From assembly GCF_003634935.1 (NCBI RefSeq), contig NZ_RBXO01000001.1:5543501-5607500 (forward strand): a stretch of DNA of 64,000 nucleotides, given 5' to 3'. The notes beneath the pieces were generated by a model that was given only the letters and a program-made list of their open reading frames with translations, was not told the DNA's origin and made no database searches. The stretch's first letter is position 1. Each line of letters opens with the position of its first letter. Origin of the DNA: Saccharothrix australiensis (GTDB taxonomy: Bacteria > Actinomycetota > Actinomycetes > Mycobacteriales > Pseudonocardiaceae). Shown one piece after another: positions 35,749 to 44,397 of the stretch. The position numbers and the translations under genes are program-made.

Positions 35749-36876
35749 TCACGCGTGCGCGCCGTCCACCGGGGTGTCGTAGACGGCGAACCGGAAGTAC
35801 ACGCCGACGTCCGGCCGTTGGGAGGCCGTGCGGAAGCTCATCAGCTCGTGCAGCCCGGTGGTGGTTTCGAGCGGGCGCGGCGCCAGGGCCCGCGCGACGT
35901 CGAGGTACTGCCGGTGGTCGATGCCGAACCGGCGCATCACCGACGTGATGCGCGCGGCGGCGTCCGCGTCGGACTCCACCTCCCCGGCCAGTCGCAGGTA
36001 GACGTTCGCCTCCTCCGGCGCCGACCGCCCCGACCGGAACGCCAGGCACGTCATGGGCTCGTTGGCGGGCAGCGCGGGCGAGCCGTGCACGTCCCGGTAG
36101 GCGGGTCCCGCCAGCACCGGGTCGTGGGTGCGCGCCAGCGACGCCACGCGGTCCAGGTCGACCCGCCCGGTGTGCCGGAAGTAGACCTTCACCCGCGCCT
36201 CCGGGCGGTCCGCCAGGTCGAGCGCGACGAACTCGAGCTGGTGGCCCTCCGCCGCCAGGTCGCGGTACCCGGCGGCGACGACGTCCCACGCGCGCGACAG
36301 CCCCAGGCGGGCCATCGTCTCGCGCATCACCTCGGGCACCGCGCGCCGCCCGTGCGCCTGCGGGTTCAGGTAGACCTTGTAGCACGGCGGCTCACCCGCC
36401 CGGACGGCCAGCGAGTGCCACACCGTCGGCCGGAACGGCAGCGGGTCCTCCACGACGTAGAGGTCCTCGATCGCGAGGTACCGCGCCAGCGAGACGCCCG
36501 GCCGCCCGGCCAGCGAGCGGGTCAGCGCCCGGCCGGCGTCCTGCGCGGCCCGCGCCGTCGGCACCGCGCCCAGCGATTCGAACAGCACCCGCAGTTCGGG
36601 CACACCGCCGCGCCAGCTCACCGAGATCTCCAACGGGAATCCGTCGCGGGAAACGAAGGACGGGTATTCCCGGACGTCGCCGATCCGCTGATCCGCCCAG
36701 TCCCCGAGCACCGCGTCGAGTTCTCCGAGCGACGCCGCTAACCGCCCACCGGTGAAACGCAACGCGGTACCCGCGGCGAGCCATTTGTCGCGCACGAAGT
36801 CTCGATAGGTCGACTGCGCTGCGCCGAACAGGGCCTCACGACGTGAGGCCGGGGCCACAGCGGTGGAACTGGACAC
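35749..36876 (-). CDS. DMATS-type aromatic (indole) prenyltransferase
   Basis: 375 residues. Repeated beta-strand motifs typical of the DMATS/ABBA barrel are spaced through the protein: PCYKVYLNPQAHG, EARVKVYFRHTG, EEANVYLRLAGE and DVGVYFRFAVYD; ISVSWRGGVPELRVLFESLG lies in the N-terminal half. These Lys/Tyr positions bind dimethylallyl diphosphate. Bacterial members prenylate tryptophan. GTG 36876 has GGAGG 7 bases upstream. It diverges from a flavin monooxygenase, as in the Streptomyces coelicolor SCO7467/SCO7468 pair making a prenylated indole-3-acetonitrile. Third-position GC drops towards its start, hinting at transfer. Confidence 0.85.
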   Translation of the reverse strand: MSSSTAVAPASRREALFGAAQSTYRDFVRDKWLAAGTALRFTGGRLAASLGELDAVLGDWADQRIGDVREYPSFVSRDGFPLEISVSWRGGVPELRVLFESLGAVPTARAAQDAGRALTRSLAGRPGVSLARYLAIEDLYVVEDPLPFRPTVWHSLAVRAGEPPCYKVYLNPQAHGRRAVPEVMRETMARLGLSRAWDVVAAGYRDLAAEGHQLEFVALDLADRPEARVKVYFRHTGRVDLDRVASLARTHDPVLAGPAYRDVHGSPALPANEPMTCLAFRSGRSAPEEANVYLRLAGEVESDADAAARITSVMRRFGIDHRQYLDVARALAPRPLETTTGLHELMSFRTASQRPDVGVYFRFAVYDTPVDGAHA

Positions 36877-37012
36877 TAGGCACCTCCGGGCGCAAGGCTT
36901 ACCCGGTGAACAGGGTGCACGCAATGGAGGATCGCGTTGGCGGCCGAGATCACACGTCCGGGTGACTGGACACGCAGCGTGACGGAATTGAGCCGAAAGG
37001 GTGGCCGTTCTT

Positions 37013-38374
37013 GTGGCTGAATTCCTCTCCAGTCAATACCCCGAACGTATGGTTCACGATCACACCTGCGTGATCGGCGCGGGCATCTCCGGGCTCGCGG
37101 TCGCCGGAACGCTTCGCTCGCGCAACCTCCCCGTGACCGTACTGGAGCGGTCCGACGGCGTCGGCGGGCTCTGGCGCTACCCCGATCCGCCCGTGCCCGG
37201 CCCGGCCTACCGCTCGCTGCACCTGAACACCTCGGCCCGGCTCACCGGCTACGGCGACTTCCCGATGCCCGCTGACTTCCCGCGCTACCCGCGGCACGAC
37301 CAAGTGGCCGACTACCTGCGCCGTTACGCGGATCACAAGGGCGTCACCGGGCACGTCGAGCTGGGCGCCGAGGTCGAGTCGCTCGTCCGCGAGGACGACG
37401 GCACGTGGCTGGTGACCACCCGTCACCACGACGGCGCCCGACGCCGCAGGCGGTTCGGGCACGTGGTGGTCGCGAGCGGCCACCACTGGTCGCCGCGCCT
37501 GCCCTCGCTCCCGGGTGATGAGACGTTCCCCGGTCGCAGAACGCACTCGTTCGACTACTCCGATCCGGCGACGCACGCGGGCCGGAAGGTGGTCGTGATC
37601 GGGTTCGGCAACTCCGCCGCGGACCTCGCGGTCGAATTGTCGCGGGTCGCGGAAAAAACCGTGCTGGTGCAGCGCCGGGGTGTGCACGTGGTGCCCAAAA
37701 CGATGCTGGGAATACCCATCGACGAGATCGCGTCCGCACCCTGGTGGGCCCGGATGACCTTCCCGGAACAGCGCCGGTTGATCGAGGCCCTGTTGCGGAT
37801 CATGCGCGGCAGGCTGACCGACTACGGGCTGGCGGAACCGGACCACCGCATCTTCGGCGGACCGCTCACCATATCCGACGAACTGCTCAGCCGCATCAAC
37901 CACGGCGCGCTGGAGGTGCGGCCCGCGATCGACCGGATCGTGAACTCCACCTTGCATTTCGTCGACGGGAGCACGACGGAGGCGGACGACCTGGTCTACT
38001 GCACGGGCTACCGCATCGAATTCCCGTTCCTGCCGTTCGAATGGGTGTTCGAACCCGGCGGTCAGGTGGCGCTGTACCAGCGGGTGGTGTCGCTGACCGC
38101 GCCCGACCTGTACTTCGCGGGCCTGATCCGGCCGTTCGGCGCGATCACCCGACTGGTGGAGGCCCAGGCCGAGTGGATCGCCGACCTGGTCGAGGGCGTC
38201 GCGGAGCTGCCGCCGGCGCGGGCGATGCGCCGCGAGGTCGACGCGCACCTCGCCGCGGCCAAGGCCCGCTACGGCCCTACGGCGGCCGACTCCGTCCAGG
38301 TGGACTTCGCCGCGTACCTGGCGGCGCTGCGCAGGCAACGCCGCTCGTCGGTGCTCACCACCCGCCGGGGGTGA
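37013..38374 (+). CDS. Flavin-containing monooxygenase (group B)
   Basis: 453 residues. FAD loop VIGAGISGLAVAGTL, NADP loop VVIGFGNSAADLAVELS, and FMO features SARLTGYGDFPMP, HVVVASGHHWSPRLP and DDLVYCTGYRIEFPF. Such FMOs N-hydroxylate amines or convert tryptophan derivatives to oximes and nitriles. Paired divergently with an indole prenyltransferase. GTG 37013 is favoured by GGGTGG upstream; GTG 37001 and ATG 37049 are in frame and equally possible, the last giving the family-like short N-terminus. Confidence 0.88.
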   Translation: MAEFLSSQYPERMVHDHTCVIGAGISGLAVAGTLRSRNLPVTVLERSDGVGGLWRYPDPPVPGPAYRSLHLNTSARLTGYGDFPMPADFPRYPRHDQVADYLRRYADHKGVTGHVELGAEVESLVREDDGTWLVTTRHHDGARRRRRFGHVVVASGHHWSPRLPSLPGDETFPGRRTHSFDYSDPATHAGRKVVVIGFGNSAADLAVELSRVAEKTVLVQRRGVHVVPKTMLGIPIDEIASAPWWARMTFPEQRRLIEALLRIMRGRLTDYGLAEPDHRIFGGPLTISDELLSRINHGALEVRPAIDRIVNSTLHFVDGSTTEADDLVYCTGYRIEFPFLPFEWVFEPGGQVALYQRVVSLTAPDLYFAGLIRPFGAITRLVEAQAEWIADLVEGVAELPPARAMRREVDAHLAAAKARYGPTAADSVQVDFAAYLAALRRQRRSSVLTTRRG

Positions 38375-38392
38375 CCGCGCCCGCGGTCACCC
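38369..38392. terminator. Hairpin at the FMO stop, facing cvnD
   Basis: GGGTGACCGC (38369-38378) pairs with GCGGTCACCC (38383-38392) around 4 nt; the FMO TGA is inside the left arm. Confidence 0.65.
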
Positions 38393-38404
38393 GGCCGCGG
38401 GCGG

Positions 38405-38998
38405 TCACGCCATCGCGTCCAGCCGGTCCATCGTGTGCTGGATCAGGCTGACCAGGACGGACTTGGACGACTCGCGGTCCCGCGCGTCGCACAGCACGAG
38501 CGGGATCGCCTCGTCCACGTCCAAGGCGCGGCGCACCTCGGCCACCTCGTAGGTGTGCGCGCCCTCGAAGCAGTTCACCGCGATGATGAACGGTATGCCG
38601 CGCCGCTCGAAGAAGTCGATCGACGGGAAGCTGGAGTCCAGCCGGCGGGTGTCGACCAGGATCACCGCGCCGATCGCGCCGTAGGCCAGTTCGTCCCACA
38701 TGAACCAGAAGCGGTTCTGGCCGGGCGTGCCGAACAGGTACAGCACCACCTCGGGGTTGATCGTGATGCGGCCGAAGTCGAGGGCGACCGTGGTGGTCTC
38801 CTTCTGCTCCAGGCCCAGCACGTCGTCCACGCCCACGCCCGCTTCCGTGAGCAGCTCCTCGGTGTGCAGCGGTGGTATCTCGCTGACCGAGTTGACCAGC
38901 GTCGTCTTGCCGGTGCCGAACCCGCCGGCGACGACGATCTTGACTGGGGTGGGGACCAGCAGTTCCCCGCCCGGCCGCTCAGATTCCACGGACACCAT
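38405..38998 (-). CDS. cvnD: Conservon GTPase-like protein CvnD
   Basis: 197 residues. P-loop VAGGFGTGKTTLVNSVSEI; switch-like LFGTPGQNRFWFMWDELAYG; the degenerate G4 VNCFEG typical of CvnD. In Streptomyces conservons CvnA-D assemble at the membrane in a way compared to G-protein-coupled receptors, with CvnD as the nucleotide-dependent switch. ATG 38998 lies 20 bases inside cvnC. Last gene of the four-gene minus-strand unit; the P450 gene (cvnE) often following is absent. Confidence 0.93.
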   Translation of the reverse strand: MVSVESERPGGELLVPTPVKIVVAGGFGTGKTTLVNSVSEIPPLHTEELLTEAGVGVDDVLGLEQKETTTVALDFGRITINPEVVLYLFGTPGQNRFWFMWDELAYGAIGAVILVDTRRLDSSFPSIDFFERRGIPFIIAVNCFEGAHTYEVAEVRRALDVDEAIPLVLCDARDRESSKSVLVSLIQHTMDRLDAMA

Positions 38999-39350
38999 CC
39001 AGCACTGCCTGCAACAGGTTCCGGTCCGGCACTTGCGGGACACGGGAGGGGTCTCGGATCACGACGTCACCGCGCTGGATGAGGTCGCTCAGCAGCACCT
39101 TGACGACCACCAGGGGCACGTCCAGGTACGCGGCGACCTCGGCCACCGACAGCGGGCGCCGGCACAGCTCCATGATCTCAAGGTGCTCGACGGACAGCGC
39201 GTCCGGGTCCGCGGGCGACGGCATCGCCCGCACCTGGGTGACCAGGTGCAGCTCCGGGCGCAGCGGACGGGTCCGGCCGCGCACCATCGCGTACGGGCGG
39301 ACCAGCGGACCCGCGGCCTCGTCGTACCACCAGTCCTCGCGCCCGGCCAT
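38979..39350 (-). CDS. cvnC: Conservon protein CvnC (DUF742)
   Basis: 123 residues. Starts MAGREDWWYDEAAGPLVRPY, then MVRGRTRPLRPELHLVTQVR and a winged-helix-like HLEIMELCRRPLSVAEVAAY with VVVKVLLSDLIQRGDVVIRD. DUF742 proteins always accompany CvnB/CvnD. Its ATG shares one base with the cvnB stop (TGATG), so it is coupled; its end overlaps cvnD by 20 bases. Confidence 0.93.
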   Translation of the reverse strand: MAGREDWWYDEAAGPLVRPYAMVRGRTRPLRPELHLVTQVRAMPSPADPDALSVEHLEIMELCRRPLSVAEVAAYLDVPLVVVKVLLSDLIQRGDVVIRDPSRVPQVPDRNLLQAVLDGVRGI

Positions 39351-39784
39351 CAGGACGACCTGCGGGCCGCGGGCAAGGCCGACGACGTGCCGCGCGGCGC
39401 GGACGACAGGTACGTGCCCACGCGCTTGACCAGCATGTTCATCTCGTACGCGATCATCCCCATGTCGGAGTCCTCTTCGCCCAGGACGGCGAGGCACGCG
39501 CCGTGGCCCGCCGCGGTGACGAAGAGGTAGGCGTGCTCCATCTCGACGATGGTCTGGCGCACCGCGCCGCCGCCGAAGTGCCGCCCGGTGCCGCGGGCGA
39601 GGCTCTGGAACGCCGACGCCATCGCCGACAGGTGGTCGGAGTCGTCCTTGGACAGTCCGGGTGAGCGACCGAGCAGCAGACCGTCCGCGGACAGCACCAC
39701 CGCGTGCCGAGCACCCACCACGCGGCCGACCAGGTCCTCCAACAACCAGTTGAGTTCGTTGTGCTGGCTGGTCATGTCGTTCAT
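39350..39784 (-). CDS. cvnB: Conservon roadblock/LC7 protein CvnB
   Basis: 144 residues, roadblock/LC7 fold: LNWLLEDLVGRVVGARHAVV, LSADGLLLGRSPGLSKDD, GHGACLAVLGEEDSDMGMIA, and a closing amphipathic helix. Related MglB proteins act as GAPs for the MglA/CvnD-type GTPases, which suggests a similar role. ATG 39784 with AAAGG upstream; the downstream ATG 39775 is an alternative. Confidence 0.93.
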   Translation of the reverse strand: MNDMTSQHNELNWLLEDLVGRVVGARHAVVLSADGLLLGRSPGLSKDDSDHLSAMASAFQSLARGTGRHFGGGAVRQTIVEMEHAYLFVTAAGHGACLAVLGEEDSDMGMIAYEMNMLVKRVGTYLSSAPRGTSSALPAARRSS

Positions 39785-39826
39785 CGCCGTTGCCTTTCCG
39801 GTTTCCAGTCGTCCGGCCACTGCTGG

Positions 39827-42238
39827 TCAGGGTTCGAGCGCGTCGTCCGAGCGGCGGGCCTCAAGGGTGCCCCGCTGGAACGCCGACAGGCCGTCGCGGA
39901 CCCGGTCGGCGGACTGCTCGGCGTCGACCTCGGCGAGCGGTTCGGGCGAGGGGTGGAAATCGTTGCGCACCAACTGCGGCGCGAGGTTCTGCTGCCGCTT
40001 GCGGCGCGGCAGCTCCGGCCGGCCCGCGGTGCCGCCGGACGGCTCGTCGGCGGGCCACTCGGCGGTCCGCTTGCGCTGCGGCAGCTGGAGGTCGCCGCTG
40101 TGCTGCGGCAGGTCGGGGTCGTCGATCACTCGTCGGCCGTCCGCTGGAACGGGATGCTGGTTGGCCGCGGCCTCGGCCTGCGCCCAGAACCCCTCCAGCT
40201 CGCGGGAGGTGTCGGGAAACCTGGCGTCTCGCACTGAGTCGTCGCCCTGCTCCGGGATCACGGGGTCGTCGGGGAAGGGGCGGCGCGGCAGCTCGCGGGT
40301 CTCCGCGGGCTCCACGGCGCTGGTGGGGCCCGCGACGATAGCGGACGGGATCAACACCAAGGCGAGCGTGCCACCGTAGGGCGACTCGCGCAGCTCGACG
40401 TGGATGCCGCGCCGGGCCGCCAGCCGGGCCACCACGAACAGGCCGAGGCGGGACTCGCCGCGCAGCCGCATCGCGTCGAACTCCGGCGGGTCGGCCAGCA
40501 TCGCGTTGTGCTGCTCGCGGTCGTCGGGGTTGATGCCCAGGCCGTGGTCCTCGATCTCGACCACGATGCCCTGCGGCACCTCGCTGGCGTGCACCTGGAC
40601 CTGCGAGCGCGGCGAGGAGAACGCGGTCGCGTTGTCCACCAGCTCGGCCACCAGGTGGATGGTGTCGGCGACGGCCGCGCCCACCAGCGCCGTCTCCGGC
40701 ACCGGGTTCACCTTGACGCGGACGTACTGCTCGGTCTCGGCGACGGCGGCGCGCAGCACGTCCAGCAGGCGCACCGGCTTCCGCCACTGCCGTCCGGGCT
40801 GCTCGCCCGCGAGGATGATCAGGTTCTCGGCGTTGCGGCGGGCGCGGGTGGCCAGGTGGTCGAGCTGGAACAGCGCGTCGAGCTGCTCGGGGTTCTCCTC
40901 CTCGCGCTCCAGCTTGTCCAGGATCTTGAGCTGGCGGTGCACGAGGCCCTGGTTGCGGTGGGCGATGTCGAGGAAGACCCGGTTCACGCCCTCGCGCGCC
41001 TGGCTCTCCTTCACCGCGGCGGCGACGGCGGTGTACTGGGCGGCGTTGAACGCGTCGGCCACCTGGCCGATCTCGTCGCTGCCGTAGTCCAGCGGCGGCA
41101 CCTCCACCTCGACGTCGACGTGCTTGCCCTCGCGCAGCCGGTCGACGATGTCGGGCAGCCGCTCGTGGGCCAGCGCGAGCGAGTCCTTCCGCAGGGCCGC
41201 GAGGCGGGTGATCAGCGCGCGGTTGACCAGCCGGTTGGAGATGCGGACGGCGAACACGATGCCGCCGAGCACGACCACCAGGGCGACCAGCGCGCCGATG
41301 AGGACGGTGACGAACCGGTTGTTGCCGCGCTCCAGGCCGACGTCGGCCGCCTTCGACGCCTGGGCGGTCGCGAGGTCCACCAGGCGCTCGGACACCGGGC
41401 GCGACACCGCCTGCCACTCGTCCAGGGCGACCTCGGGGTCGGCGGCCGAGACCAGCGAGTCCTCCAGGCCGGTGAGCCTGCGCCAGTTGTCCGACTCCGT
41501 CAGGGCGCGGTGCTCGCGCCGGACCTCGTCGTAGGCGAACGGCGTGGTGGTGTTCAGCTGCGCGTGGTAGGAGCCGATCAGGTGGACGAACTCCAGCCGG
41601 TCCTCGGGGCGGGCCGTGTCGGAGGTCAGCGCGCCGGCGACGACCGAGGACGCGCGCGACATCCAGTCGGCGGCGCGGAACAGGTCGGTGGCCGTGAGAC
41701 CGCCCTGCGAGGCCACCGCGTCCGGCACGACGCGCGCCTGCGTGCCGAACAGCGCCGTGCCCGCGTCGACCACGCTGTTGTAGTACTGGTAGATCCCGTT
41801 CTTGTCCACCTTGCCGGACTCGACACCGGCGCGGCGCTGCGGTAGTTCACCCAACAGGGCGTTCAACTCGCCGATCTTGGCGTTCACCTCGTCCGGCGCG
41901 CTGCCCGAGACCTCGGCGAACGCCTTCTTCATCGCGGCGGTCGTGTCGTCCACGACGCGCTGCTGCTGGTGCAGCTCGCCGAGGTCCGGTCCCTGCCTGC
42001 TCAGCGCCGTCATGGAGAGCTGGCGCTCCCGCTGGATGGCGACGAAGGCGTTGATCGCGGGGATGGAGGCGTCCTTGACGCTGACCGCCACGGCGCGGGT
42101 GTAGAAGCCGTCGAACACCGTGTAGGAGGAGAACGCCAACCACATCACCAGCAGGACCACGCTCGGCACCACCACCACGCCGGTGAGCCGTGAGCGGATC
42201 GTCTTCTGGTTCGTCTCCGCCTTGTTCTTCTGCTTCAC
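39827..42238 (-). CDS. cvnA: Conservon sensor CvnA (NIT-domain histidine-kinase-like membrane protein)
   Basis: 803 residues. Membrane segment at about 18-40, extracellular nitrate/nitrite-sensing-type helical region (residues 45-310, AINAFVAIQRERQLSMTALS), second membrane segment about 318-340, HAMP-like linker, then an ATPase domain (HLVAELVDNATAFSSPRSQV for the N-box, IEDHGLGINPDD for the G1 box). The dimerisation region has AHRNQGLVHRQLKILDKLE in place of a standard H-box. The last 180 residues are charged and proline-rich. It is the likely receptor of the conservon. Confidence 0.93.
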   Translation of the reverse strand: MKQKNKAETNQKTIRSRLTGVVVVPSVVLLVMWLAFSSYTVFDGFYTRAVAVSVKDASIPAINAFVAIQRERQLSMTALSRQGPDLGELHQQQRVVDDTTAAMKKAFAEVSGSAPDEVNAKIGELNALLGELPQRRAGVESGKVDKNGIYQYYNSVVDAGTALFGTQARVVPDAVASQGGLTATDLFRAADWMSRASSVVAGALTSDTARPEDRLEFVHLIGSYHAQLNTTTPFAYDEVRREHRALTESDNWRRLTGLEDSLVSAADPEVALDEWQAVSRPVSERLVDLATAQASKAADVGLERGNNRFVTVLIGALVALVVVLGGIVFAVRISNRLVNRALITRLAALRKDSLALAHERLPDIVDRLREGKHVDVEVEVPPLDYGSDEIGQVADAFNAAQYTAVAAAVKESQAREGVNRVFLDIAHRNQGLVHRQLKILDKLEREEENPEQLDALFQLDHLATRARRNAENLIILAGEQPGRQWRKPVRLLDVLRAAVAETEQYVRVKVNPVPETALVGAAVADTIHLVAELVDNATAFSSPRSQVQVHASEVPQGIVVEIEDHGLGINPDDREQHNAMLADPPEFDAMRLRGESRLGLFVVARLAARRGIHVELRESPYGGTLALVLIPSAIVAGPTSAVEPAETRELPRRPFPDDPVIPEQGDDSVRDARFPDTSRELEGFWAQAEAAANQHPVPADGRRVIDDPDLPQHSGDLQLPQRKRTAEWPADEPSGGTAGRPELPRRKRQQNLAPQLVRNDFHPSPEPLAEVDAEQSADRVRDGLSAFQRGTLEARRSDDALEP

Positions 42239-42415
42239 AGCGCTCCGCAGCCTCGTGAACTAGTCCGCCTCGTCAGGCGCAGCACAAGGGGCGCTGCCTC
42301 CTCTTCACCCGACCGGCCACGGAACGGTAACACCAGATGATCATCATTACGAAGAGACAGCGATCACTTGCGCGGCGCGTCGCCGAGGTTACCCAGTCGA
42401 GTGAGGCGACCGACA

Positions 42416-42450
42416 GGGGGCCGATGTGAACATTGGGCTCATCGGCCCCC
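42416..42450 (-). terminator. Terminator of the secreted beta-propeller gene
   Basis: GGGGGCCGATG (42416-42426) pairs perfectly with CATCGGCCCCC (42440-42450), 6 bases after the stop of the minus-strand gene. The rest of the gap (42239-42415) is the cvnA leader. Confidence 0.8.
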
Positions 42451-42456
42451 TCGCTT

Positions 42457-43383
42457 TCACCTGTTGGGAACCGCGATCACGCGGTACGGCGTAGTCGGGG
42501 TGGGCGGCGTGCCGAACCGGGCGTTGGGCAGGTAGAGCCGGTCACCGAACGCAGCGACCGTGGTGGGCACGTCGAACCGCTCGTCGGTGATCGTGGTCAC
42601 CGGCTTTCCGCTGGTGCCGGCGCGGTTCAGGGCGAACACGGCCACCCTGTTCAAGGCGTTCTGGACGACGTAGAGCGTGCGCCCGCGCACCAGCAGCCCG
42701 TCACCGGCGGTGAGCGCCTGGCCTCCGAGGTCGACCGTGGCGGCCACCCCGTCGTCACCGACGCGGAACAGCTTGCCGGTGCTGCTCTGCACGACGAGCA
42801 GGGCTTTCCGATCGGGCGTCGGCGCGATGCCGTTCGAGTTGAACGAGTCGGGAACGAGAACGAAATCGCCGGTCAGCGGGATCGTCGTGGCGGTGTCGGG
42901 CAACTCGCCGCGCCGGCCGAACGCGATCTTGTAGAGGACGGCCTTGCTGGAATCCGTGAAGTAGGCGGCGTCGTCGGTCAGCGCGACGTCGTTGACGAAG
43001 GCGCCGGGCCCGCCGAATTCGTACGACTTGAGCACCGCGCCATTCCGGGCGTCCACGACGCGGGCGTTCCCGGCGTTCCCGCCCGCGACGAACAGCCGGT
43101 CGCGGCGGTCGACCTTGAGCCCGACCGAGGGCGTGCCGGGCCCCTGGCTGATCACCGCGCTCCGGCCGGTGCGCAGGTCGAGGCGCAGGATGTCGCCGTC
43201 GGCCAGCGAGCCGAGGTAGGCGGTGGGCTCGTCGCCGATGGCGATCCCCTCGGGGCGGAAGCCGTCGGGCAGCGGCAACTCGGTCGGGTACCGGTGATGC
43301 GCGCCCTCGGCGGTGGCGGGCGCGGCGGTGACGAGCGAGAGCCCGACGACCACCGCGGCCAGCGCACCGGACATGCGAGACAT
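42457..43383 (-). CDS. Secreted SMP-30/gluconolactonase-like beta-propeller protein
   Basis: 308 residues. Signal peptide SGALAAVVVGLSLVTAAPAT with cleavage near TAEG. The mature part shows repeated propeller blades: PLPDGFRPEGIAIGDEPTAY, VGLKVDRRDRLFVAGGNAGN, VNDVALTDDAAYFTDSSKAV, TLYVVQNALNRVAVFALNRA. PEGIAIG and FVNDVALTDD resemble metal-binding segments of SMP-30-like lactonases, so an exported lactonase or sugar-binding role is possible. ATG 43383 has AAGGAG upstream. Confidence 0.85.
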   Translation of the reverse strand: MSRMSGALAAVVVGLSLVTAAPATAEGAHHRYPTELPLPDGFRPEGIAIGDEPTAYLGSLADGDILRLDLRTGRSAVISQGPGTPSVGLKVDRRDRLFVAGGNAGNARVVDARNGAVLKSYEFGGPGAFVNDVALTDDAAYFTDSSKAVLYKIAFGRRGELPDTATTIPLTGDFVLVPDSFNSNGIAPTPDRKALLVVQSSTGKLFRVGDDGVAATVDLGGQALTAGDGLLVRGRTLYVVQNALNRVAVFALNRAGTSGKPVTTITDERFDVPTTVAAFGDRLYLPNARFGTPPTPTTPYRVIAVPNR

Positions 43384-44054
43384 GACCACTCCTTACGGTT
43401 GTCCGTTTCGCGAGTCTTCCGCAGCACCCCGGCCGCGGGTAGCGCCGATCGGCACCGGCGATGCGCCCGATCCGGTCCTCGTCACCAGCCAGTCGAGACG
43501 GTCGCGCCCGCTTCGGACGCTCCTCTCGGACACCCCGCCGGCGGAGTCCCACGTCCCTGCCGCAGCGTCCGCCCGAACCTCGGCAGTGGTCCTGTGCGCC
43601 GGAGAGGTCACGGGCATCGGCGGGATTCAGGGCCCCGGGTGATAGCGCCGATGGCGACGGCGAGACGAACTGTCCGGCGACGAGGGCGAGATCCAGCGGC
43701 CCGAGGTCGGCGACATCGCCTTCCGCGCGGCAGCCCACCGGTGGGGTCGGGCAGGCACCGGCCCGACCCGGCTCAGGGATCACCGGTCCGGCGGCTCGCA
43801 CCGCCGCTGCCACGACGTTCGAGCCGGCCACTTGACCGTCGCTTAATTCCTCTCGACTGGGAATTACCTGAACAGTCCGAGCCCGTTCGGGTGAAACCGA
43901 TGTGCGGCACGCGTGGTGCCGTACCGTGTGCGGGCAATCTAACCATTCTTACACCGTAACAAGAGCGTGCCCGGCTCGGCGGCAACCAAGCCGGGCACTA
44001 TGCGAATGGGGCGTCACCTCAACACTGGCTCAAACCAGTGTGTGCACCAGGTTG
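43384..44054. other. Gene-poor stretch of 671 bases
   Basis: No frame here reads as a recognisable protein; open frames lack ribosome sites. Visible structure: TAATTCC-N9-GGAATTA inverted repeat (43844-43866) in a locally AT-richer patch, and a terminator-like hairpin at 43967-43998. It may hold decayed coding sequence, but I cannot identify any. Confidence 0.5.
43967..43998 (-). terminator. Hairpin downstream of the small secreted peptide gene
   Basis: GTGCCCGGC (43967-43975) pairs with GCCGGGCAC (43990-43998). Read on the minus strand it is followed by GCTCTTGTTA, mildly T-rich. Confidence 0.6.
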
Positions 44055-44255
44055 TCATCCCCATCGCATGGAATCGGAGCCCACCTCGCAATTCGCGTGG
44101 TGGGCACCAGTCGGGTCGACCGACGCGGCGGCCGCGCCGGCAGGCGTGGCCGCCCCCAAGACGACCATCACCGTGTAGACGGCCCCTACGACGGTCCGGG
44201 CAAGTGCTCGGCTCCGCCGGGCGTCGGTGCTTCCCTGTGTTCTTGGGTTACTCAT
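44055..44255 (-). CDS. Small secreted peptide downstream of the AfsR-like regulator
   Basis: 66 residues. A basic n-region (RRSRALAR), hydrophobic core TVVGAVYTVMVVLGAATPAG and A-x-A cleavage area (AGAAAASVD) leave a mature tail of only about 24 residues (DPTGAHHANCEVGSDSMRWG) with one cysteine and two adjacent histidines. No Shine-Dalgarno is visible. It lies 142 bases after the AfsR-like gene on the same strand and is followed by a hairpin. The position is like afsS after afsR in Streptomyces, but AfsS is not exported. No family recognised. Confidence 0.5.
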   Translation of the reverse strand: MSNPRTQGSTDARRSRALARTVVGAVYTVMVVLGAATPAGAAAASVDPTGAHHANCEVGSDSMRWG

Positions 44256-44397
44256 AGTGACAGATCAAACAGCATGGCCTTGGTCAGCTTGCTAGCCCCC
44301 CACTACAAGTGACGGCACCGCACCGGCCAGGTGAGTGGATCACCCCTGAGTGAGAGGGCGCAAGCCGCACAATGGCGGAACACCCGGTCGCAGTAGT

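Noticed and set aside
43967..43998. tRNA or small structured RNA gene
   Set aside because: A single 9-bp hairpin with no cloverleaf arms; fits a terminator for the upstream minus-strand peptide.
43384..44054. Short open frames as genes
   Set aside because: No ribosome sites, low coding character and no recognisable motif in any frame.
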